From an uncultured Bacteroidales bacterium (GTDB lineage Bacteria; Bacteroidota; Bacteroidia; Bacteroidales; UBA3663), in contig CAJOLH010000017.1 in the NCBI GenBank assembly GCA_905235375.1, positions 1-58,177 of the forward strand: 58,177 bases of DNA. The letters run 5' to 3'. The notes under the pieces were generated by a model. That model did not search any database, was not told where the DNA came from, and saw nothing but the letters and a program-made list of their open reading frames with translations. Shown piece after piece: positions 18,332 to 27,509 of the stretch; position 1 is the first letter of the stretch, and each line of letters begins with the position of its first letter. The position numbers and the translations under genes were made by a program.

Positions 18332-20590
18332 ATGAAACTCTATAACATCGCTATGGCAGGCCTCCTTGGCCTTGCCGTAGCAGGTATGACAAGTTGTGAC
18401 GATGGATTCGAAGACAAGCTCACTGGCCTTACCGGTGCTATCACTTCGACCAACGAGGACGGCAGCGACATCAGTCTCGCTCCCGAAGATACCTTCTACT
18501 CCTATTCCTTCACCTGTCTCTCCAACTGGACAGCCACCGTCACCGAAGGCAACGACTGGCTCTCCTTGCGCGAGAAGGAAGGCATCGGTGGCTACAAGAC
18601 CCTCGGCCTGGTTTGCGACAAGTTCGTCGTAACAGTCGATAAGGGTCAGACCGCTGATCCCGCCTCCACAGTACGTAATGCTGTCGTAGTTATCAAGTGC
18701 GGTGCCAGCGAACAGACCATCCGCGTGACACAGACTGCCAACGTGGTCGAGAAGGTCGAAGAGATCGAGGACATCGAGAAGTACTACAAGCCCGCTGAAT
18801 TCGGCAATATGGATATGTACTCCAGTGCATCACGCTGGTCATTCGCCCGCATGAAGCAGTCCGACCACTTCTTCGTATTCTGGGAGGCCGGCTTTGGCGA
18901 TGACCCCAATGCCGAATCGGTTCCTGCCGAACTTCGCGTCGATATCGATGACCTGCTCCAGAAGGCTGAGCAGTTCTACAACACCAACATCACCCGTCTT
19001 GGCATGGCTACCGTGGGCCAGGGCAAGTCCTACCTCGACCAGTACAAGATGGAGATCTATCTGCTCTATCAGACCGAGTGGCTCGCCACAGGTTCCGGTT
19101 ACGACAACATCATCGGTGCCCTTTGGGTCAATCCCTCCACCTGCCAACCTGTTGGTTCCACCATCGGACACGAAATCGGACACTCCTTCCAGTATCAGGT
19201 CTATTGCGACCAGGTGCTCAACGGTGCTCCCAACGACTTCACGACAGGCTTCCGCTATGGCTACGATGGCTCGAACGGTGGCAACGGTTTCTGGGAACAA
19301 TGTGCCCAGTGGCAGTCCTACCAGGATTATCCCCAGCAGTATTTTGGCGACGGTTGGTACAACGTATGGCCCCTCAACTGCCATCGTCATTTCGAACACG
19401 AATGGATGCGCTATGCCTCCTACTGGCTCCAGTGCTACTGGACCGAGAAGCATGGCGACAAGACCGTAGCAAGCATCTGGCAGAACAGCCGTTATCCTTA
19501 CGATGCCATCCAAACCTATTCGCAGCTCTACAATGGTGACAGCTGGAACGCTACAGCTGCTGAACTCTACGACTACGCAGCCCGTATGGCCACCTACGAC
19601 GTGCTGGGTCCACGCGAATACTCGGCTGCTCACCTCAACGACTACACCACCAAGTTCTACGACTCAGGCGACGGCTACTATCAGGTTGCATACGCCCAGT
19701 GCCCAGGTTCCATAGGCTTCAACATCATTCCTCTCAATCCCGTGGCTGGTCAGCAAATCTCAGCTGACTTCGTAGGTCTTGAGATGGGTTCAGCTCTTGC
19801 TTCCGGCGATCCTGGCGAATACATGAAGAGTGAGAAGGTCGAAGGCTCCGTCACCTCCTACAACAAGGCTGACAAGGCTGGCAACGAAGGCTGGCGCTAT
19901 GGTTTTGCTGCTTACCTCAACGATGGCTCACGCAAGTATTCCGAAATGTTCAGCGATGCCAATGGAACTGCCACCTGGGCCGTTCCCGCTGGCACCGAGC
20001 ACCTCTATATGATTGTAATGGGCGCACCGAAAGAATACGTTCAATCGGCTTGGGACGAGAACGAACTCACCGATGCACAGTATCCTTACAAGGTGAAGTT
20101 CTCGGGCACTGACCTCAAGGGCAACTTCGACATCGACCCAACTGCTGATCCCAAGGACATCACCCTGCAGTTCACCGTCAATTGCGCTGCCAATTCACCA
20201 GAATATCTGCAAGGCACCATTGATCTGAGTGCGAACAAGGATCTCGCTCAGGCCTTTGTGCTCAAACCTTCCGACATCGTCGGCAAGATTCAGGCAGTAG
20301 GTGCTCAGCCTGCTGAGGGCAACATCGTCTGGGCATGTCTGCAGAGCGATGGCTCCTACAGTTATAACAGCACTGCCAACAATGGCTTCTGGTGCAACAC
20401 CCAAGGCGACAATGTAGGATGGTCGGCAGGCTATGGTTACGTCGAGTTTGCAGCCCTTACAATCTCCTACGGCCAATACCCGGGCAAGAACAATGCAGGT
20501 GACAGTTTCAAACTCACTCCTACACTGATCTACACCCGCGACGGCGTGCAATACAAGGCTGCCATCGAAATGACTTTCGTTTTCGAGTAA
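18332..20590 (+). CDS. Surface lipoprotein: BACON domain + HExxH zincin-like (DUF6055-like) + DUF4859-like
   Basis: 752 aa, lipobox AGMTSC then DDGFEDK. Residues about 45-135 form a BACON-type Ig-like spacer (YSFTCLSNWTATVTEGNDWL, VVVIKCGASEQTIRVTQTA). The core (about 150-590) carries HEIGHSFQYQ, H280-E281-H284, with a downstream FWEQCAQW Glu as plausible third zinc ligand, in a fold resembling DUF6055; this looks like a gluzincin-type peptidase. The C-terminus (about 605-752) is one more DUF4859-like unit (GYVEFAALTISYGQYPG) related to the five in the preceding gene. The core is paralogous to the protein at 22033. Peptidase activity is inferred from motif and context only; the last domain may hold the substrate or carry the sugar specificity. 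Confidence 0.8.
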   Translation: MKLYNIAMAGLLGLAVAGMTSCDDGFEDKLTGLTGAITSTNEDGSDISLAPEDTFYSYSFTCLSNWTATVTEGNDWLSLREKEGIGGYKTLGLVCDKFVVTVDKGQTADPASTVRNAVVVIKCGASEQTIRVTQTANVVEKVEEIEDIEKYYKPAEFGNMDMYSSASRWSFARMKQSDHFFVFWEAGFGDDPNAESVPAELRVDIDDLLQKAEQFYNTNITRLGMATVGQGKSYLDQYKMEIYLLYQTEWLATGSGYDNIIGALWVNPSTCQPVGSTIGHEIGHSFQYQVYCDQVLNGAPNDFTTGFRYGYDGSNGGNGFWEQCAQWQSYQDYPQQYFGDGWYNVWPLNCHRHFEHEWMRYASYWLQCYWTEKHGDKTVASIWQNSRYPYDAIQTYSQLYNGDSWNATAAELYDYAARMATYDVLGPREYSAAHLNDYTTKFYDSGDGYYQVAYAQCPGSIGFNIIPLNPVAGQQISADFVGLEMGSALASGDPGEYMKSEKVEGSVTSYNKADKAGNEGWRYGFAAYLNDGSRKYSEMFSDANGTATWAVPAGTEHLYMIVMGAPKEYVQSAWDENELTDAQYPYKVKFSGTDLKGNFDIDPTADPKDITLQFTVNCAANSPEYLQGTIDLSANKDLAQAFVLKPSDIVGKIQAVGAQPAEGNIVWACLQSDGSYSYNSTANNGFWCNTQGDNVGWSAGYGYVEFAALTISYGQYPGKNNAGDSFKLTPTLIYTRDGVQYKAAIEMTFVFE

Positions 20591-20608
20591 TCTCTGCAGT
20601 CTGGCACA

Positions 20609-21991
20609 ATGCATACTCGCTATCATCTGTTATGGCTCTTCGTCTCACTACTGGCCCTCGCGGCCTGTAGTGAGGGCGAAGATCCTATCATTGAGCCAAC
20701 ACCTTCGACTCCCACAGACCCCTCGAACCCTTCAGATCCCTCGAACCCTTCAGAACCTTCTAATCCCTCCACCTCCACAGGTGCACTCTGCGCAGTAATG
20801 CACATCACGACACAAGATGGAGTGTCCATCGACAGTCGCGACTATTACATTCCCTGCAAAATCAAGATTGAGGGACAAGGCATCTATGAGGATTATGCGA
20901 CTCCCGAGCCTACGGTCCTTCCCTCGGACGGGAACAACGGGAACAACGACAAGGGCAAGGTGAAGACCGATTCCATCCGAGGACGAGGCAATTCCACTTG
21001 GCTTTGGTACGACAAGAAACCCTACAAGATCAAGTTGGGCAAGAACGCCAGTCTGCTGGGCATACCGAAGGGCGAGAAATACGTACTATTGGCTAACTAT
21101 CGCGATCCGACGCGACAGATGAATGCGGTTGCCTTCGACATGGCACGCTACGCGGGACTTCCATATACGAACACCAATCGTTTTGTCGAAGTCTATCTCA
21201 ACAATAACTACATTGGTCTCTATCAGTTGACCGAGCAGATTGAGCGCGGAAAAGGACGCGTCGAAATCAACAAGGAGCGTGGCTTGCTCCTCTCGCTTGA
21301 TTTCGATGACGGACCAACAGAAGCACACGAGGCCACCGACAACTTCCTTTCCAAGATTTTCCACTCCAGTTATTCGCCTGGTGGACTACCGGTTTGCGTG
21401 AAGTACCCCAAGGACCCTTTGCCCGAACAACTTACTGCCATCCGTGACGAATTCGCTCAACTCGAGCAAGTAATCAAGGACAAGGACTATGAGCGTCTCA
21501 AACAGATTTGCAACGTACGTTCGATGATGGATTTCCTGATCATTCAGGAACTGACACGCAACGTCGAACTGGTTACACCTCGCTCGATGTACCTATATCG
21601 CGACGCAGATGGACTCTGGACCTTCGGACCCGTTTGGGACTTCGATGGTGGCTTTGCCTACGATTGGGCTGAACATCACGGATACTTTGGCTCTCAGTCA
21701 TGGCTGATGGGGCCACGAGGTGCCTACGACATCCCCGATTTCTTCGACAGGATGTTCGACTGTGAATCCTTCCTCTCCGATTATAAGGCACGTTTCCGCG
21801 AGGTGGGCAAACCTATGGTGGCCTACGCCCTCCAGGAGATGACACTTCGTCTCGACAGCCTCAGTGATGCCATCGCCCGCGATGAGGGACATTGGCCCAT
21901 GTCGGTGCACTGCGCCACCGAATGCTCCCGTCTCTCCTCCTGGCTCAACCTCCGCACCGAACGATACGGCGACTACCTCAAGTCTTGGTAA
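20609..21991 (+). CDS. CotH-like kinase-fold lipoprotein
   Basis: 460 aa, lipobox LLALAAC then SEGEDP. A low-complexity Asn-Pro-Ser linker (about 32-57) leads to a CotH-type domain: SIRGRGNSTW, KPYKIKLGKNASLLG, VYLNNNYIGLYQLTEQIE, and GPVWDFDGGFAYDW with the metal-binding DFD-like motif. CotH of Bacillus is an atypical protein kinase that phosphorylates spore coat serines; secreted Bacteroidota members are not characterised to my knowledge. Inside the domain, residues about 105-115 (SDGNNGNNDKGK) are encoded by a repeat-like DNA segment. It lies between two HExxH lipoprotein genes, with 18 nt on the left, so it belongs to the PUL operon. Whether it is an active kinase or an adhesin is open. 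Confidence 0.85.
   Translation: MHTRYHLLWLFVSLLALAACSEGEDPIIEPTPSTPTDPSNPSDPSNPSEPSNPSTSTGALCAVMHITTQDGVSIDSRDYYIPCKIKIEGQGIYEDYATPEPTVLPSDGNNGNNDKGKVKTDSIRGRGNSTWLWYDKKPYKIKLGKNASLLGIPKGEKYVLLANYRDPTRQMNAVAFDMARYAGLPYTNTNRFVEVYLNNNYIGLYQLTEQIERGKGRVEINKERGLLLSLDFDDGPTEAHEATDNFLSKIFHSSYSPGGLPVCVKYPKDPLPEQLTAIRDEFAQLEQVIKDKDYERLKQICNVRSMMDFLIIQELTRNVELVTPRSMYLYRDADGLWTFGPVWDFDGGFAYDWAEHHGYFGSQSWLMGPRGAYDIPDFFDRMFDCESFLSDYKARFREVGKPMVAYALQEMTLRLDSLSDAIARDEGHWPMSVHCATECSRLSSWLNLRTERYGDYLKSW
20703..20775 (+). repeat. CCCTTCAGAnCCCTCGAA in-frame repeat encoding an Asn-Pro-Ser linker
   Basis: About eight decayed 9-nt units of the form CCYTCnAAC run in frame and encode DPSNPSDPSNPSEPSNPS. The same DNA theme occurs in frame at 23238-23308 and 26648-26750, and outside genes at 34353-34406. 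Confidence 0.8.
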
Positions 21992-22032
21992 CACTATAAT
22001 TGTGGTTAAGAACCCTCACCCCCACATTCCCC

Positions 22033-23346
22033 GTGAAACCCCACTTTCCCCTTCTTACCCTCCTTCTTCTCCTTTGTGCCTGCTCGCGTACCGCTGACGT
22101 GCCGATGCCCGAAGGAAAGGCCATCTATATCCCTGAGGACCTGCAAGGCATGAACCTACAGGACCCCGACTCGGAATGGAGTTTCCACCGCATGCATTGC
22201 ACCGAAAACATGGCCATCTTTTGGCAGAAAGGCTTTGGCCCATCTCTCGCCACCGCTCCCGACCTCGAAGAGAACAACATGAAGGTCGATCTGCCCAATC
22301 TGGAACAGAAACTCGAGTCGTTCTACAGCTTCTTCCGCGACACACTTCACTTCGTTCTTCCCAACTCTGCCGCCGAACGGACGCGCATGATGGTGATGCT
22401 CAACTATTCGCTCGAAGGCACTGCCTATGGTGGCACTTACGATGACTCGATTGGAGCCCTTTGGATTGCCCCCAACCGCGTACAGGATGAGAAACTCAAT
22501 TGCATCGCCCACGAACTGGGTCACTCGTTCCAGTGTCAGATCGGTGCCGACCGCCCCGAAGGAGAATGGCAAGCCTACGGATTCTACGAGATGGCTTCGC
22601 AATGGATGCTTTGGCAGGTCAATCCCGACTGGCTCACCGACGAAAACTATCACTACGAGGCATTCAAGAAGCTCACCCACCGTGCGTTCCTGCATCTCGA
22701 CAACATCTATCATTCGCCCTACGTGCTACAATACTGGAGTGACCTGCATGGTCGCGACATCATCGGCGAACTCTTTCGCGAAGGACACAACGGTGAAGAT
22801 GCATTGATGACCTACAAGCGCCTCTTTGGTCTCAACCAACTGCAAATGTGCGACGAGATGTTCGAAGCCTGCCGACACATCGTTGGCCTTGACTACCGTC
22901 ATGCATGGAACGAGACGCGTCAATATGCTGGACAGATCGACACGCCCACCGACATCTACCCACAGGGTTGGACACGCCCCAAACAAGAATATACGCCCGA
23001 AGACTATGGCTTCAACGTCTTCCCCATCAATCTCGATGCCCATCGTGGCACAATCACCCTTACCTTCGAGGGGCTTGCTGATCGTGCTGGCTGGCGCTAC
23101 GGCATAGTAGCTGAAAAGGCCGACGGCCATTACGACTATAGCGCGATGGGCTACGATAAGCACGGGACACTCCGTTACTCACTTCCAGCGGGCACACGTC
23201 GCGCATGGCTCGTGGTGATGGGTGCTCCCTCCGTACACACCCCTCTCAACCCCTCAGACCCTTCAAACCCCTCACCCCCTCTTAACCCTCTTAACCCTTC
23301 AGCATCCTCCTCGATGGTGTGGCCCTATCGCTTCAAACTGCGATAG
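22033..23346 (+). CDS. HExxH zincin-like lipoprotein (DUF6055-like), paralogue of the 18332 core
   Basis: The frame is open from a TTG at 22000, but a GTG at 22033 begins VKPHFPLLTLLLLLCAC, an ideal short lipoprotein signal (lipobox LCAC), giving 437 aa. No BACON or DUF4859-like domain is present. HELGHSFQCQ gives H160, E161 and H164; FYEMASQWMLW about 20 residues later offers a Glu ligand. Parallels with the 18332 protein are collinear: IFWQKGFG/VFWEAGFG, DSIGALWIAP/NIIGALWVNP, GFNVFPINL/GFNIIPLNP, WLVVMGAP/YMIVMGAP. It therefore arose by duplication. The C-terminus is interrupted by an NPS-rich repeat before VWPYRFKLR, which matches the paralogue's YPYKVKF strand, so the repeat was inserted inside the domain end. 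A secreted peptidase role is inferred. Confidence 0.75.
   Translation: MKPHFPLLTLLLLLCACSRTADVPMPEGKAIYIPEDLQGMNLQDPDSEWSFHRMHCTENMAIFWQKGFGPSLATAPDLEENNMKVDLPNLEQKLESFYSFFRDTLHFVLPNSAAERTRMMVMLNYSLEGTAYGGTYDDSIGALWIAPNRVQDEKLNCIAHELGHSFQCQIGADRPEGEWQAYGFYEMASQWMLWQVNPDWLTDENYHYEAFKKLTHRAFLHLDNIYHSPYVLQYWSDLHGRDIIGELFREGHNGEDALMTYKRLFGLNQLQMCDEMFEACRHIVGLDYRHAWNETRQYAGQIDTPTDIYPQGWTRPKQEYTPEDYGFNVFPINLDAHRGTITLTFEGLADRAGWRYGIVAEKADGHYDYSAMGYDKHGTLRYSLPAGTRRAWLVVMGAPSVHTPLNPSDPSNPSPPLNPLNPSASSSMVWPYRFKLR
23238..23308 (+). repeat. CCCTTnAAnCCCTC in-frame repeat near the end of the second HExxH gene
   Basis: The segment encodes PLNPSDPSNPSPPLNPLNPS and interrupts an alignable stretch shared with the paralogue, between VVMGAPS and the final WPYRFKLR. 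It is the same repeat family as at 20703 and 26648. Confidence 0.8.
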
Positions 23347-23435
23347 CCTTTTCTATCGTTTTTTTCTAAAAACGGTCAGTCTTCGCAATGTAGCAGCCCA
23401 AAAACTGCCCCGAACTGCGAAAACTACCCGTTTTT

Positions 23436-23467
23436 TTTGTTCATCCCACAAATATTCCATATATTTG
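23436..23467 (+). promoter_or_regulatory. Promoter of the HTCS regulator
   Basis: TTTG at 23436-23439 and TATATTTG at 23460-23467 are separated by exactly 20 nt, a full match to the Bacteroidales consensus. The ATG follows 26 nt after the -7 box. The regulator can thus be made independently of the operon before it. Confidence 0.8.
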
Positions 23468-23493
23468 CACCATCGGTTTCGAAGTAAAATAGA

Positions 23494-26400
23494 ATGAAAA
23501 ACAAGTTCCTGCTGTTTTCGTGCGCCCTGATGCTCCTTTCGGCGGTATGCCTCGTCACTTCGCTGCACGCAGCCGAAGTGACGCTGAACTTCCGTCATCT
23601 GACAGCGAGCGAAGGCCTCCCCTCCAACTGGGTGGGAGCCTTGCTGCAAGACCATCAAGGCATGATCTGGATTGGTACCGACCGGGGACTGTGCCGCTAC
23701 GACGGCTTCGAATTCACACGCCCGGCAGGATCGGTTCCCACATCTAGTGTGCATGCCCTTTATGAGGCCGAAGGCACGATTTGGGTAGGCTTGGACAATG
23801 GGCTCTATTGCTACGACAGTCGCACAGATAGCCTGTCGCCTGCTCCGCTCAAGTTGGCCGATGGGCGTCGCATCACGTCACTGGTGGTGAGCATGGCTGT
23901 CGACAAGCACGCGGGCCTGTGGATTTCGACCATGGGGCAAGGCATCTTCCGCTACAATCGGAACAACGGGCAACTGACGCAATTCTCCCTACCTGGCGGA
24001 GGACAGATGGCAGGCGACCTGCTCATCGATGCCGATGGTGGCATCTGGGCCATCAGCAAATACCTGAAGGAGGGAGGACTGGTGCGCTTCAACCGGAACA
24101 CCGGCAGTTTCGAGCATATCCACCTGCAGGCCGATGCTCCGGTCGATACACGCGGCCTATCGATGATGCAGGATTCCGACGGACTGATTTGGATCGGCAC
24201 CTGGGATAATGGTCTCATCGCTTTCGACCCACATACCTATCGAGTGGTTTATGGTTCACGGTCAGAGGTCAACCACATCCATTCCCTGATGGAATATGCC
24301 CCGGGCATACTCTACGTCGGTTCGGACGACGGGCTCGCGCGTTACGAGACGGCAACAGGCCGCGTGCAGCACTTCCTGCCCAGCGAACTCGATGACCGAG
24401 CAATCAACAATCAGTTCGTCTATCCCATTTTGCGCGACAACGAAGGCGGTTTGTGGGTAGGCACCTATTACGGTGGCATCAACTATGCAAGTCCCCGTTC
24501 GGGTGTCTTCGCATCCTATCGGCCTTCGGCCTACCGCAACTCCCTGCACGGCCAGGTCGTCAGCCGTTTCTGCGAAGACCGCGAGGGGCGCATCTGGATA
24601 GGCAGCGACGATGGCGGACTCACCTGCTTCGACCCAAGGCGCGACCAACCCTTTACTCACTTCGAGAAGGAGGGCACACCGACGCGTAACATCCATGCGC
24701 TCTGCACACTCGGTGACGAACTCTGGATAGGCACCTACACCCAAGGCATCGACGTGATGGACCTGCGTACAGGTGCCGTCGTTCGGCACTATCGCGAATT
24801 GCTCGACATCTACGACAATTCACTTGGTGCGAGCAGTTACCTGCTTTTTGTCGATCGGCAAGGTACCCTTTGGGCTGGCACCTTCACAGGGCTCTGCCGC
24901 TACAACCCCAAGACGGATCGCTTCGTCAGCGTCAAGGACTTTGGCAGCACTCCCATCGGCTGCTGTCAGGACCTCGACGGCAACCTCTGGATTTGCACCG
25001 AAGGCAATGGTATCTGGAGAATGAAGGCAGGCGGCGACAATGAATGGAAACAGTTCCGCGACACGACGGGCGACAATGTCAAGGATGTTGCCCAATCGAT
25101 CTGCATCGACAGCGAGGGCAACCTGTGGGCAGGTTCGCTCAATGGCTTGCTCGCTTTCGACAAGGAGCGTGAGGTTTTCGAACAAGTGAAACTACCCGAA
25201 GGCTTCGAGGACATTCAGTCCATCGTGGCCGATGGACCCACGCTGTGGATAGCCTCTTCGGGCGGTCTGTCGCTCTACCAGCCGGGGCAGGACGGCAGGA
25301 TACAGACGTTTTCACGCGGTGACGGATTGAGCACCACTTCCTACCTTCCCGACGCCATTCTGCGTGCATCCGACGGCCGCATCTATCTGGGCACAACACA
25401 AGGCATGCAGGCGTTCTATCCATCGCAAGTCAAGCACAACAACATCGCCCCAAAAGTCATCTTCACAGGTCTCGACCTGGGTCCGCAAGCCAAGGTTGCC
25501 ATAGGGTCGAAACTCTTGCCCCAGAACCTCAACACCATCCCGCAACTCGACCTTTCCTATCGCAACAACATCATCGGCATCAGTTTTGCTGCCCTCAGTT
25601 ATGCCATGCCCGAGAAAAACCAATTCGCGATATGGCTCGAAGGTTTTGACAAAGAGGGTCAATGGGCAAACCTTGGCAATCAGCACCGCGTCACCTATAC
25701 CAACCTTCCTGCGGGCAAGTACACGCTTCACGTCAAGGCTTCGAACAACGACAACGTGTGGATCACCGACGAGGCACGCCTCGCCATCGTCGTCCATCCA
25801 CCTTTCTATTGGAACCATTGGTCGCGCACCCTCTATGTGCTGCTATTCTTCTCACTTATCGCTCTGGGCATCTGGTTAACCCTGCGTCGCAACAACTGGC
25901 AGCATTTGCAGGAAATCCAGCAACTGCGTCACCAAAACGCGCAGAAGATCAACGAAGCGCGCATCCAGTTCTTTACCACCATTGCCCATGAGATTCGCAC
26001 TCCAGTGTCACTCATTATCGCTCCGCTCGAAAAGATACGCAAACAATCGGCAGCACTGCCCAACAACCTACGCAGCGACCTATCGGTCATCGACCGCAAC
26101 AGCAAACGTCTGCTCGAACTCGTCAACCAACTGCTCGACTTCCGAAAGATGGAGAGCCGAACCACCGACTACACCATGCAGCCCTGTCGAGTGACACCCT
26201 TGCTGCAAGCCATCGTCGAACGTTTCCACACCAGTATAGAGGAACGCGGCATCCATTTGGAGGCACAGTTGCCTGACGATGACTTTGCACCCTGCCTCAA
26301 CAGCGAAGCCATCACCAAACTCGTCAGCAATCTGCTGAGCAATGCGCTCAAATATACCAAGGATTATGTCCGATTGTCATGCACTGTGCAGCCCGATGAT

Positions 26401-27504
26401 GCAACGTGGACCATCACTATCGCTGACAATGGTCCTGGCATTTCGGAAGAAGACCAGAAGAAGATCTTCCGTCCCTTCTACCAAGCCAACGAGAACAAAC
26501 CGGGCACAGGCATTGGCCTCACCATCGTCAAACGTGTAGTTGAGGCTCACCTTGGACATATACGCGTAGAATCGAAGTTAGGCGAAGGCACCACCTTCAT
26601 CGTCTCTTTACCCAGCGATTTGCAGGCATCAGAGACTACCTTAGAGCACCCTCTCTCAGCCCCTCTTAACCCCTCAACCACTTCAAACTCTTCAAACCTT
26701 TCGAACCCTTCAAACCTCTCAAACCTTTCGAACCCTTCTGCCCCCCTCTCCATGCTCCTCGTCGATGACAACGAAGAGATGCTGCACTTCCTTAGCGAAA
26801 GCCTCAAGAGCCAGTACAAACTCATTACAGCCACCAATGGCCGACAAGCCTTGAAAATACTGGAGTATGACCCTGTCAGCCTAATTGTCAGCGACTGGAT
26901 GATGCCCGTGATGGATGGTGAACAACTTTGTCGTGCCGTGCGTGCTAACCAACTCACCAGCCACATCCCATTCATCATGCTCACCGCCAAGACCGACGAT
27001 GCCTCGAAGGTCAAAGGCATGAACTGCGGTGCTGATGCCTACATCGAGAAGCCTTTCTCCCTCGATTACCTCCAAGCCTGCATCGACAATCTCCTCTCCT
27101 TGCGCACCATGCTCATCCAAAAGTTCAGCCAACAGCCGCTCACCCCCATCACCGAAATTGCCAGCACTCCGCTCGATAGTGACTTCCTGAGCCGACTCGA
27201 AAAACTCATCGAAGACAACTTCTCGAACAACGAACTCAGTGTGGATTTCCTGGCACAGCAACTCGGCATCAGCCGCTCCGGATTCTTTGCGAAAATCAAG
27301 ACCTTGGCCAACGCTTCGCCCAACGAGATGATACAGATGATCCGCCTGAAGCATGCGGCACGTTTGCTCAAACAAGGACAATATCGCGTCAGCGAAGTCT
27401 GCTACATGGTCGGCTTCAATAGCCCTTCCTACTTCTCGAAGTGCTTCCAGAAGCAGTTCGGCATCAAGCCCACCGACTTCGCAGAGCAATCTCACGAATC
27501 GTAA
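23494..27504 (+). CDS. Hybrid two-component system sensor/regulator (HTCS) with AraC output
   Basis: 1336 aa. A signal peptide (MKNKFLLFSCALMLLSAVCL) is followed by two periplasmic seven-bladed propellers of Reg_prop repeats (GMIWIGTDRGLCRYDG, LIWIGTWDNGLIAFD), a Y_Y_Y domain (about 690-765) and one transmembrane helix near 779-800 (YVLLFFSLIALGIWL). The kinase has HEIRTP with H832, N-box NLLSNALKYT, DNGPGIS and GTGIGLTIV. The receiver starts near residue 1087 (MLLVDDNEEM) with phospho-acceptor D1134 in SDWMMPVMDG. The AraC HTH closes the protein (ISRSGFFAKIKTL, VGFNSPSYFSKCFQKQFG). An NPS-rich repeat linker (about 1049-1086) joins kinase and receiver. HTCS proteins bind a specific oligosaccharide in the periplasm and activate the adjacent PUL; this one should sense the product of the arabinofuranosidases here. 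Confidence 0.97.
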   Translation: MKNKFLLFSCALMLLSAVCLVTSLHAAEVTLNFRHLTASEGLPSNWVGALLQDHQGMIWIGTDRGLCRYDGFEFTRPAGSVPTSSVHALYEAEGTIWVGLDNGLYCYDSRTDSLSPAPLKLADGRRITSLVVSMAVDKHAGLWISTMGQGIFRYNRNNGQLTQFSLPGGGQMAGDLLIDADGGIWAISKYLKEGGLVRFNRNTGSFEHIHLQADAPVDTRGLSMMQDSDGLIWIGTWDNGLIAFDPHTYRVVYGSRSEVNHIHSLMEYAPGILYVGSDDGLARYETATGRVQHFLPSELDDRAINNQFVYPILRDNEGGLWVGTYYGGINYASPRSGVFASYRPSAYRNSLHGQVVSRFCEDREGRIWIGSDDGGLTCFDPRRDQPFTHFEKEGTPTRNIHALCTLGDELWIGTYTQGIDVMDLRTGAVVRHYRELLDIYDNSLGASSYLLFVDRQGTLWAGTFTGLCRYNPKTDRFVSVKDFGSTPIGCCQDLDGNLWICTEGNGIWRMKAGGDNEWKQFRDTTGDNVKDVAQSICIDSEGNLWAGSLNGLLAFDKEREVFEQVKLPEGFEDIQSIVADGPTLWIASSGGLSLYQPGQDGRIQTFSRGDGLSTTSYLPDAILRASDGRIYLGTTQGMQAFYPSQVKHNNIAPKVIFTGLDLGPQAKVAIGSKLLPQNLNTIPQLDLSYRNNIIGISFAALSYAMPEKNQFAIWLEGFDKEGQWANLGNQHRVTYTNLPAGKYTLHVKASNNDNVWITDEARLAIVVHPPFYWNHWSRTLYVLLFFSLIALGIWLTLRRNNWQHLQEIQQLRHQNAQKINEARIQFFTTIAHEIRTPVSLIIAPLEKIRKQSAALPNNLRSDLSVIDRNSKRLLELVNQLLDFRKMESRTTDYTMQPCRVTPLLQAIVERFHTSIEERGIHLEAQLPDDDFAPCLNSEAITKLVSNLLSNALKYTKDYVRLSCTVQPDDATWTITIADNGPGISEEDQKKIFRPFYQANENKPGTGIGLTIVKRVVEAHLGHIRVESKLGEGTTFIVSLPSDLQASETTLEHPLSAPLNPSTTSNSSNLSNPSNLSNLSNPSAPLSMLLVDDNEEMLHFLSESLKSQYKLITATNGRQALKILEYDPVSLIVSDWMMPVMDGEQLCRAVRANQLTSHIPFIMLTAKTDDASKVKGMNCGADAYIEKPFSLDYLQACIDNLLSLRTMLIQKFSQQPLTPITEIASTPLDSDFLSRLEKLIEDNFSNNELSVDFLAQQLGISRSGFFAKIKTLANASPNEMIQMIRLKHAARLLKQGQYRVSEVCYMVGFNSPSYFSKCFQKQFGIKPTDFAEQSHES
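26648..26750 (+). repeat. TTCnAACCTTTCGAACCC in-frame repeat forming the kinase-receiver linker
   Basis: Roughly ten decayed 9-nt units encode a linker with NSSNLSNPSNLSNLSNPS. It is the longest in-frame copy of the family in the window and lies exactly between the histidine kinase ATPase domain and the receiver. Confidence 0.85.
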
Positions 27505-27509
27505 TTCGG

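Noticed and set aside
22000..22032. TTG start for the second HExxH lipoprotein
   Set aside because: It would put a charged, Pro-rich extension before an otherwise ideal lipoprotein signal; GTG at 22033 fits better.
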